Source of the DNA: Celeribacter litoreus
GTDB lineage: Bacteria; Pseudomonadota; Alphaproteobacteria; Rhodobacterales; Rhodobacteraceae
Direction of reading: 5' to 3'
DNA: 64,000 nt
Assembly (NCBI RefSeq): GCF_020165855.1
Contig: NZ_JAIUFY010000015.1
Span: 238,117-302,116 of the forward strand
Position numbers and translations under genes: made by a program. Positions 46,491 through 55,574 of this stretch are shown one piece after another; positions within the stretch are counted from its first letter, which is position 1; every line of letters starts with the position of its first letter. Below the pieces are notes generated by a model. The model ran no database searches. It saw only the letters and a program-made list of their open reading frames with translations, and was not told the DNA's origin.

Positions 46491-47001
46491 TTTTTGCCAA
46501 AAATACGTGTTGAGGGTATTTGTGGAGCTCTTCGTTTTCTTTCTCATCGGCCATCGTGCCGCCTGGTTCAGTTCCCATATAGGGCACCAAATTAACCATA
46601 TAAATGATTTAATTTCATGTGTATGAAATGCATTTTCGTTTATTAATCCGCCCTGATATCCACCTAACGTACTTTTCTGCTTTTGCCGTGCCTATCCGCG
46701 ACTGCGACGCACTGAAAGTCAGGCTCAACGAGTTTCAGTGCGGGGAGTTTGTCGACGCGCAATCCTTGATCGAGCGACGCTTCGAAAAAGCTCTCGTAAA
46801 TATCAATCTGTGAGTGATGTAATCTGATCACGAAGTTGCCGACCGCATCTATCTTGGTGGAGAACAAGGTAACTGCCTAGATGCCTCACATCGAGGCTCC
46901 TAGATAGGCAATGGGCATTCATATTTAAAAAAATGAATACTTTGACTCCCAGTGATTTCCGCATAAGGTTGACGTATAGGTAATTTCGTTAGGGTTCGAC
47001 T
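46491..47001. other. Module junction and leader region without a clear gene
   Basis: This 511-bp AT-rich stretch carries the second att-like repeat (46565-46689) and the upstream region of the exported gene cluster. A possible promoter, TTGACT at 46942 with TAAGGT 16 bases later, precedes the GTG start at 47002. A 64-codon frame at 46619-46813 overlaps the repeat and shows no protein-like features. Confidence 0.4.
46565..46689. repeat. att-like direct repeat 2
   Basis: Diverged copy of the tRNA-Thr 3' end and the following 100 bp (see 30187-30311), aligned without gaps. The tRNA part keeps GGTTC and GGGCACCA but has lost the T-arm pairing, so it is not a functional tRNA end. It separates the Zorya/restriction module from the exported-protein module. 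Confidence 0.72.
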
Positions 47002-48225
47002 GTGATTAAGCATGTTTTCTTGGTGATTATAGCTTTGTTCGCGATCGATATCGTCGGGAGTGTCTCGGCTGAAGGGCGAGATGCTGACGCTGAAATTTCG
47101 ACCTATATTTTCGAAAACTTGCCTCGCTATTTAGAGCCAGTCGAACTACACCTTTCCGTTCCCTCAATATCTACGATTGGCAACAAAAAGCGTTACATCT
47201 ACGACTTCGATCTGAGTGTCATTCCACGTATGAGTATTTACGGATTGGTTCGGGAAGAAGGGCCATTCGCAATTGTCGTCCAAACCTTAAGTCCGAGCGA
47301 TGACCTAAATATATCTGGAATTTTGGACATTCTCATTGGGCAAGATAGTAGCGAAGCTGGCGTCAACTTTAGTCAGGATTTTAGTATAATAGGACGCCCT
47401 CTCAATGATTTCGGGCGCATTGCACTTATTGCTGGCGAAGAAGAAACCGAACTACGGATATCTCAGTATCGCGATGAAGCGACTGCTCGAGCAATAGCTG
47501 AAATGAATGAAGAGATCGCAAAACAGCTTGAAGAGGAACGGGCGGCGGGAGAGGCCAGACTAAGAGATGAACGCACTCGTTGGGCAGAGGCACTCCTTAA
47601 TCTAAAATCTGAACATGCAGAGCATCGTGGCAAAATCATTGCCGAACAAAGGCAACAGATTTCTGAACTGCAAACTGGATTGGCGACCGAACGTCAAAGT
47701 GTTGAGCGGCAATTGGCAACAGCACAAGACCTCATTCTGATGAGGAGTGAGTTAGATGGAGCGATAGAGAAAATTGCGCAGCAAGATGCTGCCGCGATCT
47801 CGACCTTTGAACAGATGAGGCAACATAGGATTAAATTTCTGCAGGCACTGCCCAGTACTTTTGCAGGTGTCGTTGACTGCAAGGATAATTCCAATCCGGA
47901 CAATCGGAAAATGTCAGCGATCGAATTTGACATCGATGAGACATATTCATCTGGATTTGCTGCGACGTTTTACATCGACAACTCAAGAGACGTTTGGCAC
48001 GGGCCGAAGCTGGGTGAGATTGCAATCAGAAATGAAATTATAGATTTCCCACTGACCATGGATTTCGCAGTGGACAAAATAAACGGGTACAATGGTGCGG
48101 TTGTACCGGAAGGTTTTCAACTGAAATTGCAAAGCGATGGGCGATTGGTTGGCGCTGCAAACTTGCCAGTGAATTGGAACGGAACGACCAGCGAATGGAC
48201 ATGTGAGTTCAGAATGTCTGGCTAA
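47002..48225 (+). CDS. Exported coiled-coil protein of unknown function (cluster gene 1)
   Basis: A 407-residue protein with a signal peptide (IKHVFLVIIALFAIDIVGSVSAEG). It has a beta-rich N-terminal region (to about residue 150), a charged coiled coil (about 155-270: MNEEIAKQLEEERAAGEARLRDERTRWAEALLNL and onward) and a C-terminal beta-rich domain containing CKDN and WTCEF Cys residues. I do not recognise a family. The GTG start has no strong Shine-Dalgarno site. It is the first of five same-strand genes; the next starts 27 bp later. The block is strikingly AT-rich: a hand count of 47281-47340 gives 24 G+C in 60, against 42 in 60 at 22501-22560 in ureC. Confidence 0.7.
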   Translation: MIKHVFLVIIALFAIDIVGSVSAEGRDADAEISTYIFENLPRYLEPVELHLSVPSISTIGNKKRYIYDFDLSVIPRMSIYGLVREEGPFAIVVQTLSPSDDLNISGILDILIGQDSSEAGVNFSQDFSIIGRPLNDFGRIALIAGEEETELRISQYRDEATARAIAEMNEEIAKQLEEERAAGEARLRDERTRWAEALLNLKSEHAEHRGKIIAEQRQQISELQTGLATERQSVERQLATAQDLILMRSELDGAIEKIAQQDAAAISTFEQMRQHRIKFLQALPSTFAGVVDCKDNSNPDNRKMSAIEFDIDETYSSGFAATFYIDNSRDVWHGPKLGEIAIRNEIIDFPLTMDFAVDKINGYNGAVVPEGFQLKLQSDGRLVGAANLPVNWNGTTSEWTCEFRMSG

Positions 48226-48252
48226 CCGACAAGCTAATTTAAGGGGTACAAC

Positions 48253-49938
48253 ATGACACGACTGCTCGTAATTTTTTGCTTTTTTGCAACCTTGGCGCCC
48301 TCATGTGCATTCGCGCAAAATGAGTCGCCCGCTGCGAACATCGCCTTTGCTCGTGCGGTCGACCTGTATCAGTTAAGTTCCACTTTGGATCCGGTAGAGC
48401 AGCGCGAAACGGCCCGAGAGATACTAAGTCTACTAGATATGATTGTAGAGTCCTTTCCAGATTCTACGCCAGGGAAACGCATCCAAGAGGGGGGGCAAGT
48501 AGGCCCCATTGATATAGACGCGCTTCATCGCCAAACAGAACAGATATACGGTGATCAAGCAGCGTCGGACAATATCGAGGCCGGAGCGAACGCTTCCGCC
48601 GATGAAACAAATGGGCTTAAAGTGAGTGAAGGTTTCGACCTTTTCCCGTGGTACAAACGAATTATACCAACGGGTGTTCCGGATAGCGGTTATCGGTTTG
48701 GTGAATATCCCTTTTCTGGCCAGCGCACGCACACTGGAATAGACATTGTGAGCGCTTGTGGTGTCGACGTTACGACCCCAATTGATGGCGCTGTTATTGC
48801 TCAAGTGAAGGCGGGAGACACAGCATATTTCCAAACAGGCAACGCAACTTTGGTTCAATACGAGAAAGGCGAGGATGTTATTCATGTTTTTTTCTTCGGC
48901 CTTCAAAACCATAGCACGCGCGTCGATGATCAACTTTCTGCAGGAGATGTAATCGGTACTGCGGGTCGGATTCATGGAGCCGACAGTTGCGGCGTTCATA
49001 TTGAAGTGCGATCAGCTAGAGATCCGTGGAATTTTGTAGATCCTTTGTGGCACGATATTCTTCCGGTTGGCGATTGGAGTCGAGATGAGTTTTTTCTCGA
49101 CAACTGGCATGATCCCGTAACTTGGGCATATCGTGCTTCATTACCAGAAGGTATGGTACCAGGAGATACTATTCTGCTGCGTCGCGAGGACTGGGTTTCA
49201 GTATATCTCGACAAGCATGAAACTACTTTTGAAACAAAAGAACCAATCTTGATGCTCCTCGAATTGGACAATGAGCAAAATGTTGAGATTCAGGTAGACA
49301 TTTCCCAATCGCAAGAAAGCCTAACCATTTCAGTGATCAAACGATTGGCTGATAGTGAGGAGCAGGATGCCGCGGCGCCGTCAGCAGAGTATAAAGAGTT
49401 CTCAATTCGCACTGCAGCTTATGTTGAGAGTGACCCCGAATTTGCGCTGTTTACACAGTCAGTATCGCTCTCCGCTTTTGAGGACCGGAATGGAGAAATT
49501 GAGATCGAAATTCCGCACGAGTACCTTCATTTTGCGGATGAACTAAAGCTCGAATTGGTCGCGACAGTTACGAAAGATGTTCTCTCGACTCATACGCTGT
49601 TGTTAGAAGATCTAAAAATAAGTGCTTTCGATGACCCCGTCGTACTACAGGCCATTGAACAATTGGTGCAGGAGACCAGTGAATGCGTCGACTGGTCAGA
49701 AAAAGACGGAGTTTCGATTTCCTACCCAGGGGCACTTAGCCCCGGCGGGACGATTCTACTCCAACGAAAAGATGGGGTGGGCGTGGTAGAAATAAGTCCA
49801 CTGCGGTTTGGTTTGCTGAACCAAGCTATGAATTTGGCGCTTTCCGAATGTGCGGACACTAACATTAAGTGGATTGATAACAAAGTTAACTCAAGCTGGC
49901 CAACCTTCAAACTAGTGCTGGGAAGGGACGAAAAGTGA
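48253..49938 (+). CDS. Exported M23-like peptidase-fold protein, active site incomplete (cluster gene 2)
   Basis: A 561-residue exported protein (signal peptide ending CAFAQ). Residues about 50-95 form a small helical module (EILSLLDMIVESFPDS...GPIDIDALH) also present in cluster gene 4. Residues about 140-265 are a LytM/M23 domain: RTHTGIDIVSACG supplies the first His and Asp, HVFFFGLQNHS the middle strand, and GVHIEVR the last metal His. The expected first His of the terminal HxH is Gly, so hydrolysis is doubtful. The C-terminal 290 residues are beta-rich and unrecognised. The stop overlaps the next start by 4 bp. Confidence 0.72.
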   Translation: MTRLLVIFCFFATLAPSCAFAQNESPAANIAFARAVDLYQLSSTLDPVEQRETAREILSLLDMIVESFPDSTPGKRIQEGGQVGPIDIDALHRQTEQIYGDQAASDNIEAGANASADETNGLKVSEGFDLFPWYKRIIPTGVPDSGYRFGEYPFSGQRTHTGIDIVSACGVDVTTPIDGAVIAQVKAGDTAYFQTGNATLVQYEKGEDVIHVFFFGLQNHSTRVDDQLSAGDVIGTAGRIHGADSCGVHIEVRSARDPWNFVDPLWHDILPVGDWSRDEFFLDNWHDPVTWAYRASLPEGMVPGDTILLRREDWVSVYLDKHETTFETKEPILMLLELDNEQNVEIQVDISQSQESLTISVIKRLADSEEQDAAAPSAEYKEFSIRTAAYVESDPEFALFTQSVSLSAFEDRNGEIEIEIPHEYLHFADELKLELVATVTKDVLSTHTLLLEDLKISAFDDPVVLQAIEQLVQETSECVDWSEKDGVSISYPGALSPGGTILLQRKDGVGVVEISPLRFGLLNQAMNLALSECADTNIKWIDNKVNSSWPTFKLVLGRDEK

Positions 49939-51518
49939 TGCATATTCTGGGGATTAAGGTCATTAGAACCTTTCAAAGATCTACACTCTTTGCCATTAGT
50001 CTATTCTTGGCTCTTAGTACCGCCTCAGCACAAGCACAGACTGAAGACCCGTTAGCTGGTCTGTGTTCATCCATCGGTAGGCCGGTCAACTCGGATGAAC
50101 TTCGACAACTTTCCCATCATACAATCCAATACGTTAGCTACGAGTACTCTGACTTAATCGGGGCTCTCGGGAGTGATCGCGGACGGAGTGTAAGGCATGC
50201 TACCGATGGTACGAAGTCAGCTCACTTCGTTGAGCTGACAGAACGACAACTTTGCTTAGAGACGTCCGAAGGCGAGAAAGTTTGCGGAGTTCCACTTCAG
50301 TGCAACTCGGAGGAGGCTGCGTACGTTCTACTAGATGAGGCTAACGCGCCTTTCGCCAGGATAAATCCGCCAGATCCAAAAACCAATTTGCCAACTGATT
50401 TTGACTGGGTTGATTTTGCAGGTGGCACCGCGAATATTGTTTTCGACGAAACTCAGATTACGACGCGTGGCACCTCTGCTTCCCGCGATCTGACAATGGA
50501 GAAGGAAGGAGCTTGCCGTGTCGGTAGTGGGTTTGCTCCGCTTGACAACAGTTTTGTGTATTTTGTTAGTCAGAAAAACTGTTCATCCGACGGGTACGCA
50601 ACGGGCAAAGCCAACGTCGTTTACCTCACACAAGAAGGCGAAATTGGAGTTTTTGTAACTGGGCCCGGACGTGGCGTCCGAACTGAAAGAGGTGTGCTCC
50701 ATTGGAGCTTTTCAGATGCACCTGTCGAATATGCGATCACTTGCGGCACGTCAGATGATACTGTGATTCCCAGTTCTGCTGAAGAGGTAGACTGGATCAA
50801 AGTTGATATCAAAGTGCGAAACCAAATTAATTTGGGATACGAGATTGTGTATAAAAAATTGGTTGAAAAAGGGAATGACCTTGTTCGCCAAATTTGTAAA
50901 ACAGAACCGATCCCCGATTTTACGAACTACTCCTTTTTTGATGCAGAGGGCGATATCCGTTTAAGGCTTACCAGGGGTAATAGGCAGCTCAAGCATCTCA
51001 GCTCAGAGTTTGAGGCATTTGACCGAATAGCAGCCGATGTTGAGGATGTTCGCGCGACCGCTCTTAAAATGTTTGGCCGTCGTGTGCCTGACCTTTTAGT
51101 GCGCGACCACGTAGCAGAGATTTTACAAGACCTTGAACCCAAGTCCATGCTAAGAAACCTGTCTGACGGATTTCGGATTAATTCAGTTTTAACCCTCGTT
51201 CAGTTAACTCAAGGCATAAGTACCAGGATGCCATGGACATCCTCTGAGCCATCTTTCAATGGGGGGCAGTTCCAGTTGACCTGGAATTCTTTGTCAAAGG
51301 ACCCCATCGAAGCCTTCTTTAGAAGTCACAGTGAACAAGGCTGGATCGACGTTTTAAATCACGTCGAACAGGACTTTTCTAAAACCCGTCTCAAGATCAC
51401 TTGCAATATCTCAGCATCGGAAGCTCGTAATTTGCCTATCGACCCTTGGGTGACGATTGAAGCGCGTATGATTAGCTACAATTCAGATCAACTGGTTCTT
51501 GAGTGCAAAGCTCCGTAG
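49935..51518 (+). CDS. Exported protein of unknown function (cluster gene 3)
   Basis: A 527-residue protein with a signal peptide (FAISLFLALSTASAQAQ). It has several Cys spaced for disulfides (LCSSIG, LCLETSEGEKVCGVPLQC, ACRVGSG, NCSSDG, ITCGTS). The middle is beta-rich, followed by a helical segment (residues about 340-400), and the C-terminus ends in ITCNISASEARNLPIDPWVTIEARM. No family was recognised. It overlaps cluster gene 2 by 4 bp and is followed after 3 bp by cluster gene 4, so the genes are translationally linked. Base composition matches its AT-rich neighbours. Confidence 0.68.
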   Translation: MMHILGIKVIRTFQRSTLFAISLFLALSTASAQAQTEDPLAGLCSSIGRPVNSDELRQLSHHTIQYVSYEYSDLIGALGSDRGRSVRHATDGTKSAHFVELTERQLCLETSEGEKVCGVPLQCNSEEAAYVLLDEANAPFARINPPDPKTNLPTDFDWVDFAGGTANIVFDETQITTRGTSASRDLTMEKEGACRVGSGFAPLDNSFVYFVSQKNCSSDGYATGKANVVYLTQEGEIGVFVTGPGRGVRTERGVLHWSFSDAPVEYAITCGTSDDTVIPSSAEEVDWIKVDIKVRNQINLGYEIVYKKLVEKGNDLVRQICKTEPIPDFTNYSFFDAEGDIRLRLTRGNRQLKHLSSEFEAFDRIAADVEDVRATALKMFGRRVPDLLVRDHVAEILQDLEPKSMLRNLSDGFRINSVLTLVQLTQGISTRMPWTSSEPSFNGGQFQLTWNSLSKDPIEAFFRSHSEQGWIDVLNHVEQDFSKTRLKITCNISASEARNLPIDPWVTIEARMISYNSDQLVLECKAP

Positions 51519-51521
51519 GCA

Positions 51522-52826
51522 ATGAGGGAAAAAGTAAATATGAACTTTCACCGCTTAACATTTCCGATAAGAGCAATTTTTCTCTCTCTTGCGCTACTTT
51601 GTGTGGTGCCTTCTGCGCAAGCAGAAGAGTTTGAAAATGCAGAGCAAGCGATAGAATATGCGTCACAATTATTGAGGGACGAAACTATCGGAACTGCAGA
51701 GATCGACGTGCTGCGTGATATTCGCAGGATTTTGGACCAGGTGGTCGACGAGTTTCCAGCAAGTGACTTTGCAATCAAAATTCTCTTTCAGGAGGAAGTA
51801 TCGGGTATCGACGTCGCTCAGCTTGACGCCTTGATTTCAAAGAATTCTTTATCGATAGACACCCAGTTACAAACGGCCTCGAAATCCATTGCCGATAAAG
51901 ATGCTGAGGAAGGCCTCATAGATCGCTCAATGTCAGAGTCTGAGGACAAGTTTTCGACTGATACAGAAAACTTGCAAGCGGACGTCAACACAGCTGTGTC
52001 GGACGCTTCTGAGCCCGCGGGAGCTGAGGTGTTGCGAGACGTTGCAATAGAAACTTCATCAGAGACTGAAAAGCAATCTGAGTCCAGTTCCACCGCAATT
52101 CTTCAAAAGTTTCCCGAAGATCTTCGGGAACTCGCTAGGGCCTTAGATATCTGTTACCGGCCGTCGATCTCCACTCAAGGTTTGGGTTCGGCGGAGGTAG
52201 GTTTTTCCTTAGGTCAAGATGGTGGGCTCGTCGGAATACCGTCGCTCGCAAATCCGGACACTGCAGATGAGAAAACACGATTGATATTTATGAACGTGCT
52301 TATCGCGCTGGATGGTTGCGCCCCGTACCCACCAGAGTTTAGCGGCAACGAATTTCTCGCAACGTTCACAGATAGAAATTTGATTGACCTCAAGCTTTTG
52401 ACGGTACCAGAAGCGCCTTGGTTGGCTGCTGACAATAGCAGTTTTACGGCACTGAAATTAGATCGCCGATCAATCGCTGAAATCCAAGCTCGCCTTCAAC
52501 TCATGGGTTATGATCCAAATGGTATCGACGGTGTTTACGGCAAGGGTTCACGTGCAGCGGTGACCGAATGGCAGGGCGCCAATTATATTCCATCTACCGG
52601 CTATCTGGATCAAAGGCAGTTAGACCGGCTGACCGCAGATTCTCAAAGTAAATTCGAAGTCTGGCTTGCAGAAGAGGGCAACCAATCGGTTCTCGATCGA
52701 GCAGCTCGGCCGAAAACTGTGGTCCAGAAATCTCGCAATGGATGGTATCGAGACAGTCAAAGACGGTATTGTCGCAAAACGATAATTGGCACTTGGTGCC
52801 AGACAAGTCGCCCTCGAGACTATTGA
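51522..52826 (+). CDS. Exported peptidoglycan-binding protein (cluster gene 4)
   Basis: A 434-residue exported protein (signal peptide ending PSAQAEE). It carries an N-terminal module (EIDVLRDIRRILDQVVDEFPASDFAIKIL...IDVAQLDAL) matching cluster gene 2, then a Ser-, Glu- and Asp-rich linker. A middle domain (LDICYRPSISTQGLGSAEVGFSLGQDGG) resembles TonB-C-like folds. Near residues 315-375 is a PG_binding_1 domain (IAEIQARLQLMGYDPNGIDGVYGKGSRAAVTEWQGANYIPSTGYLD). The tail is Arg-, Tyr- and Cys-rich. Wall binding places the cluster product in the periplasm. Confidence 0.75.
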   Translation: MREKVNMNFHRLTFPIRAIFLSLALLCVVPSAQAEEFENAEQAIEYASQLLRDETIGTAEIDVLRDIRRILDQVVDEFPASDFAIKILFQEEVSGIDVAQLDALISKNSLSIDTQLQTASKSIADKDAEEGLIDRSMSESEDKFSTDTENLQADVNTAVSDASEPAGAEVLRDVAIETSSETEKQSESSSTAILQKFPEDLRELARALDICYRPSISTQGLGSAEVGFSLGQDGGLVGIPSLANPDTADEKTRLIFMNVLIALDGCAPYPPEFSGNEFLATFTDRNLIDLKLLTVPEAPWLAADNSSFTALKLDRRSIAEIQARLQLMGYDPNGIDGVYGKGSRAAVTEWQGANYIPSTGYLDQRQLDRLTADSQSKFEVWLAEEGNQSVLDRAARPKTVVQKSRNGWYRDSQRRYCRKTIIGTWCQTSRPRDY

Positions 52827-52897
52827 CGCTATCGAGAGTTGGGAATGCTTCGGTTCGTCTAAACAGTTTCGAGTAAACTCATAAGTGGAATTAACTA

Positions 52898-53731
52898 ATG
52901 AGGGTCTTTATCGCGAAAATGGAGAATAGGTCGGCAGCCCACGTAATTGAGATTTTGATACGGGTGTGCAATGCAGTTCTTGGAGCGTTTGCCATATTGC
53001 TGTCCGGTCCGGCCGCATCCGAAGACATTTTTTCGATGGCGCGTAATATGGCCGCGGACATCTTCCCAAGAGCAGAGCTCGAAAGGGTCGATGTAACACG
53101 GTATGGACCCGATCGCGCAGTTGCACGTTTACCCTTTGCCAAGGGGGATGGATTCGTCGAGATCGAAATCATTCGTTCTCCTGATGGAAAACTATTCGCA
53201 GTATCCGCACGCGAGGACGACTGGGTCTATCCGTATCGTTTTATGGTGCCGCTCGAAGGACGAAAGGCAAATCAGTTTCGAACATGCTCGATCTGTGACG
53301 ATAGTTACGGGAACACCCTCGACTTACACTGGCCATCAGATACCTCCCCTGTCGTCTGGTTGACGGCTTCTTATCCTCGAGAGCATGAGGTCGTTTGGTA
53401 TTTTGATCGCGATCTTGATGGAACATGGAAAGAAGGCTCCGACATGCTGATTTTCTTGGACGGAATTGGCGGCATCTGTTTTTCAGTGTACGAACTTGAG
53501 CTCGACCGTGAGTGCGATTTGACCGTTGAGGTTTTTTCTGGACACGGAACGATCGGCGATAATCACGTGTCTCTAGACATTGATGTCCCTGTTCTGGCGC
53601 TGACACGCGATACTCAAAAAGGGTTCCGAATGCGTTCAGAAATCTATGATAGCCGCGGTGCAATCGTCTCCGAAGATGGTTGGTATACGTTTCGTTATGA
53701 TGACAGCGGATTGATTGAAGAAATCGAGTAG
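52898..53731 (+). CDS. Probably exported protein with an EF-hand-like loop (cluster gene 5)
   Basis: A 277-residue protein whose N-terminus (HVIEILIRVCNAVLGAFAILLSGPAASED) looks like a signal peptide; the long preceding segment suggests the true start may be a later codon. It is beta-rich, with DRDLDGTWKEGSD forming an EF-hand-like calcium loop near residue 170 and CSICDD and CFS/CDL Cys pairs. No family was recognised. It lies 71 bp after gene 4, a wider gap than the others, and is followed by IS remnants that may have cut the cluster short. Confidence 0.6.
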   Translation: MRVFIAKMENRSAAHVIEILIRVCNAVLGAFAILLSGPAASEDIFSMARNMAADIFPRAELERVDVTRYGPDRAVARLPFAKGDGFVEIEIIRSPDGKLFAVSAREDDWVYPYRFMVPLEGRKANQFRTCSICDDSYGNTLDLHWPSDTSPVVWLTASYPREHEVVWYFDRDLDGTWKEGSDMLIFLDGIGGICFSVYELELDRECDLTVEVFSGHGTIGDNHVSLDIDVPVLALTRDTQKGFRMRSEIYDSRGAIVSEDGWYTFRYDDSGLIEEIE

Positions 53732-53824
53732 CCGGACCTTCTCCTAGTTCCAGCGACTAACTGCCCCAAATTAACTGTCGACGGACACTCTAGTCCGCGG
53801 CCTGCTCGCGCTTCGCGGCAGGCG

Positions 53825-54062
53825 TCACCACTTTTTTGAAACCAGTTCTTTCATCGTCGCCAGATCCAGCATCTGCTCGGCAAGCAACTTGTTCAGATTC
53901 GCGTTCTCATCCTCCAGCGCCTTCGGCCGTTTGAGCTCCGACTCCGTCACGCCGCCAAACTTGGCCTTCCAGTTGTAAAAGGAACCTTCCGACATGCCGT
54001 GCTTGCGACACAGGTCCGCGCATTTCGCGCCTGCATCGTGCTCGGCCAGGATGCCGATGATC
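53825..54062 (-). pseudogene. IS3-family OrfA remnant, C-terminal part
   Basis: Minus-strand remnant of an IS407-group OrfA: the frame reads QIIGILAEHDAGAKCADLCRKHGMSEGSFYNWKAKFGGV and ends KELVSKKW. It lacks its first codons and is cut by the intact IS at 54063. The start of its OrfB (VVTPAAKREQAAD) follows on the same strand but stops after about 13 codons, so the element is also truncated on that side, at about 53780. Confidence 0.75.
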
Positions 54063-54132
54063 TGGTAATCCCCCCGAAAATTGGGGGTATTTGAAAGTAG
54101 AATTTTCTCGAAAGATGACAGAGGAGATTCTG

Positions 54133-54399
54133 ATGAAGAAATCGAAATACAGCGACGCTCAGATCATGAGCATTCTGAAGCAAGCCGAAGGCGGTGTGCC
54201 GGTTGCTGATCTGCGCCGGGAGCATGGGATGAGTTCGTCGAGCTTTTACAAACGGCGTTCCAAGTATGGCGGCATGGATGCCAGCCTGATGGCGCGGATG
54301 AAAGAACTCGACGAGGAAAACAAGCGGCTCAAGCGCATGTATGCCGAGAAGAGCATGCAAAACGACCTGTTGAAGGAAGCTTTGGGAGTGAGATCATGA
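54133..54399 (+). CDS. IS3-family transposase OrfA
   Basis: An 88-residue helix-turn-helix protein (MKKSKYSDAQIMSILKQAEGGVPVADLRREHGMSSSSFYKRRSKYGGMD) with a C-terminal leucine-zipper-like part (KELDEENKRLKRMYAEKSMQNDLLKEALG). It binds the IS ends and is joined to OrfB by frameshifting in this family. ATG 54133 follows an AGAGGAGA site; an upstream frame adds 14 unconserved residues. Confidence 0.88.
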   Translation: MKKSKYSDAQIMSILKQAEGGVPVADLRREHGMSSSSFYKRRSKYGGMDASLMARMKELDEENKRLKRMYAEKSMQNDLLKEALGVRS

Positions 54400-54428
54400 A
54401 CGCCACTGGTTCGAGAGAATGATCGAAC

Positions 54429-55253
54429 GTGGTAAGGCCGTCTCAGCGCAAAGAGATGGCCGAGTGGGCGGTTCGGCACAGGTCCGCCAGTATTGCTTTG
54501 GCCTGCCGGGCATTCAGCATCAGTGAGACTTGCTATCGGTATCAGCCGACGCTCAGTGATGAAAACGAACTGATCGCCGATTGGCTTGTCGTGCTGACAA
54601 CGGCCAAGAAAAGTTGGGGCTTTGGCCTGTGCTTTCTGCATCTTCGGAACGTCAAAGGCTTTGGCTGGAACCACAAACGCGTGCACCGCATCTACCGCGA
54701 GTTGGAGCTGAACATGCGGATTAAGCCGCGGAAGCGGCTGCAGCGCGAGAGGCCGGAGCCGCTGGTTGTGCCTGAGGCCCCGAATGAGGTGTGGTCGATG
54801 GACTTCATGGCGGATCAACTCGCCGATGGCAGATCGTTCCGGACATTGAACGTGCTTGATGACTTCAATCGCGAAGGGCTGGCCATCGAAGTGGACTTCT
54901 CACTGCCCGCCGAGCGTGTGGTTCGGGCGCTCGACCAGATCATCGCCTGGCGAGGCAAACCTCTGGCCATTCGCGTAGATAACGGCCCGGAATATGTCAG
55001 TGGCAGGCTACAAACGTGGGCCGAGAAGGCGGGGATCGGGCTGCTTTACATCCAGCCGGGTAAGCCCCAGCAGAACGCCTATATCGAACGCTACAATCGG
55101 ACAGTTCGCACCGAATGGCTCGGGCGATACCACTTCGAAAGCATTGAAGACGTGCAGGATCACGCAACGAAATGGCTCTGGACTTACAACAATGAAAGAC
55201 CAAACATGGGCATCGGCGGCATGACCCCGATGCAGAAACTGAAAGCAGCTTAG
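54429..55253 (+). CDS. IS3-family transposase OrfB (DDE integrase core)
   Basis: A 274-residue rve-type catalytic subunit. The triad is visible as [10 protein letters not shown] (D1), [11 protein letters not shown] (D2) and [15 protein letters not shown] (E), with the [12 protein letters not shown] end. An in-frame stop lies just before the GTG at 54429, so expression probably depends on ribosomal frameshifting from orfA. The element looks capable of transposition. Confidence 0.9.
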   Translation: MVRPSQRKEMAEWAVRHRSASIALACRAFSISETCYRYQPTLSDENELIADWLVVLTTAKKSWGFGLCFLHLRNVKGFGWNHKRVHRIYRELELNMRIKPRKRLQRERPEPLVVPEAPNEVWSMDFMADQLADGRSFRTLNVLDDFNREGLAIEVDFSLPAERVVRALDQIIAWRGKPLAIRVDNGPEYVSGRLQTWAEKAGIGLLYIQPGKPQQNAYIERYNRTVRTEWLGRYHFESIEDVQDHATKWLWTYNNERPNMGIGGMTPMQKLKAA

Positions 55254-55293
55254 ATTCTACTGATACGCCCCTCTAAAAATGGGGGGATTACCA

Positions 55294-55407
55294 CTCCACC
55301 TTGGCTTTAAACTGATCTGTAAAATTCCGGCGCTTCGCCATTCTCGTATCCCTTCAAAGGTTTGGGATACACCTTAGCTGACCGTCCAGTTTCCTGGGAT
55401 CACTTCA
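55294..55407 (-). pseudogene. Terminal fragment of a second IS3-type element with OrfA start
   Basis: On the minus strand a TGAAGTGATCCCAGG end (IS3-type left end) is followed by an OrfA start, MAKRRNFTDQFKAKVE, cut after about 16 codons by the intact IS. This start belongs to a different OrfA type from the C-terminal fragment at 53825-54062. The 167 bp from here to the next gene hold nothing I can assign. Confidence 0.65.
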
Positions 55408-55574
55408 GTTAGAGGCTCTGGAACCGTAATCCCAAATTGAAGTTTCGATGAATGGGTCCCTCAATCTCTCTCAATTCAACCTGCACATTCCATAGGCGCC
55501 GCAAAGCCTGTTCTCTTGCGGTGTCGTTGAGGTGGCACTAAGCTTGTTTCATCCTAAACGAATGCCCAGATTTT

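Larger units (their letters stand above)
54063..55293 (+). mobile_element. IS3-family (IS407-group-like) insertion sequence, intact
   Basis: A 1231-bp element bounded by inverted ends TGGTAATCCCCCC on the left and GGGGGGATTACCA on the right (TG...CA ends, as expected for IS3). It carries orfA (54133-54399) and orfB (54429-55253) with the full DDE triad. I see no direct target duplication at its ends: ATC lies to the left and CTC to the right. The two flanks belong to different IS fragments, which suggests rearrangement after insertion. Confidence 0.9.

Noticed and set aside
46619..46813. A 64-codon plus-strand gene
   Set aside because: It overlaps the att-like repeat, lacks a ribosome-binding site and has no family-like sequence.
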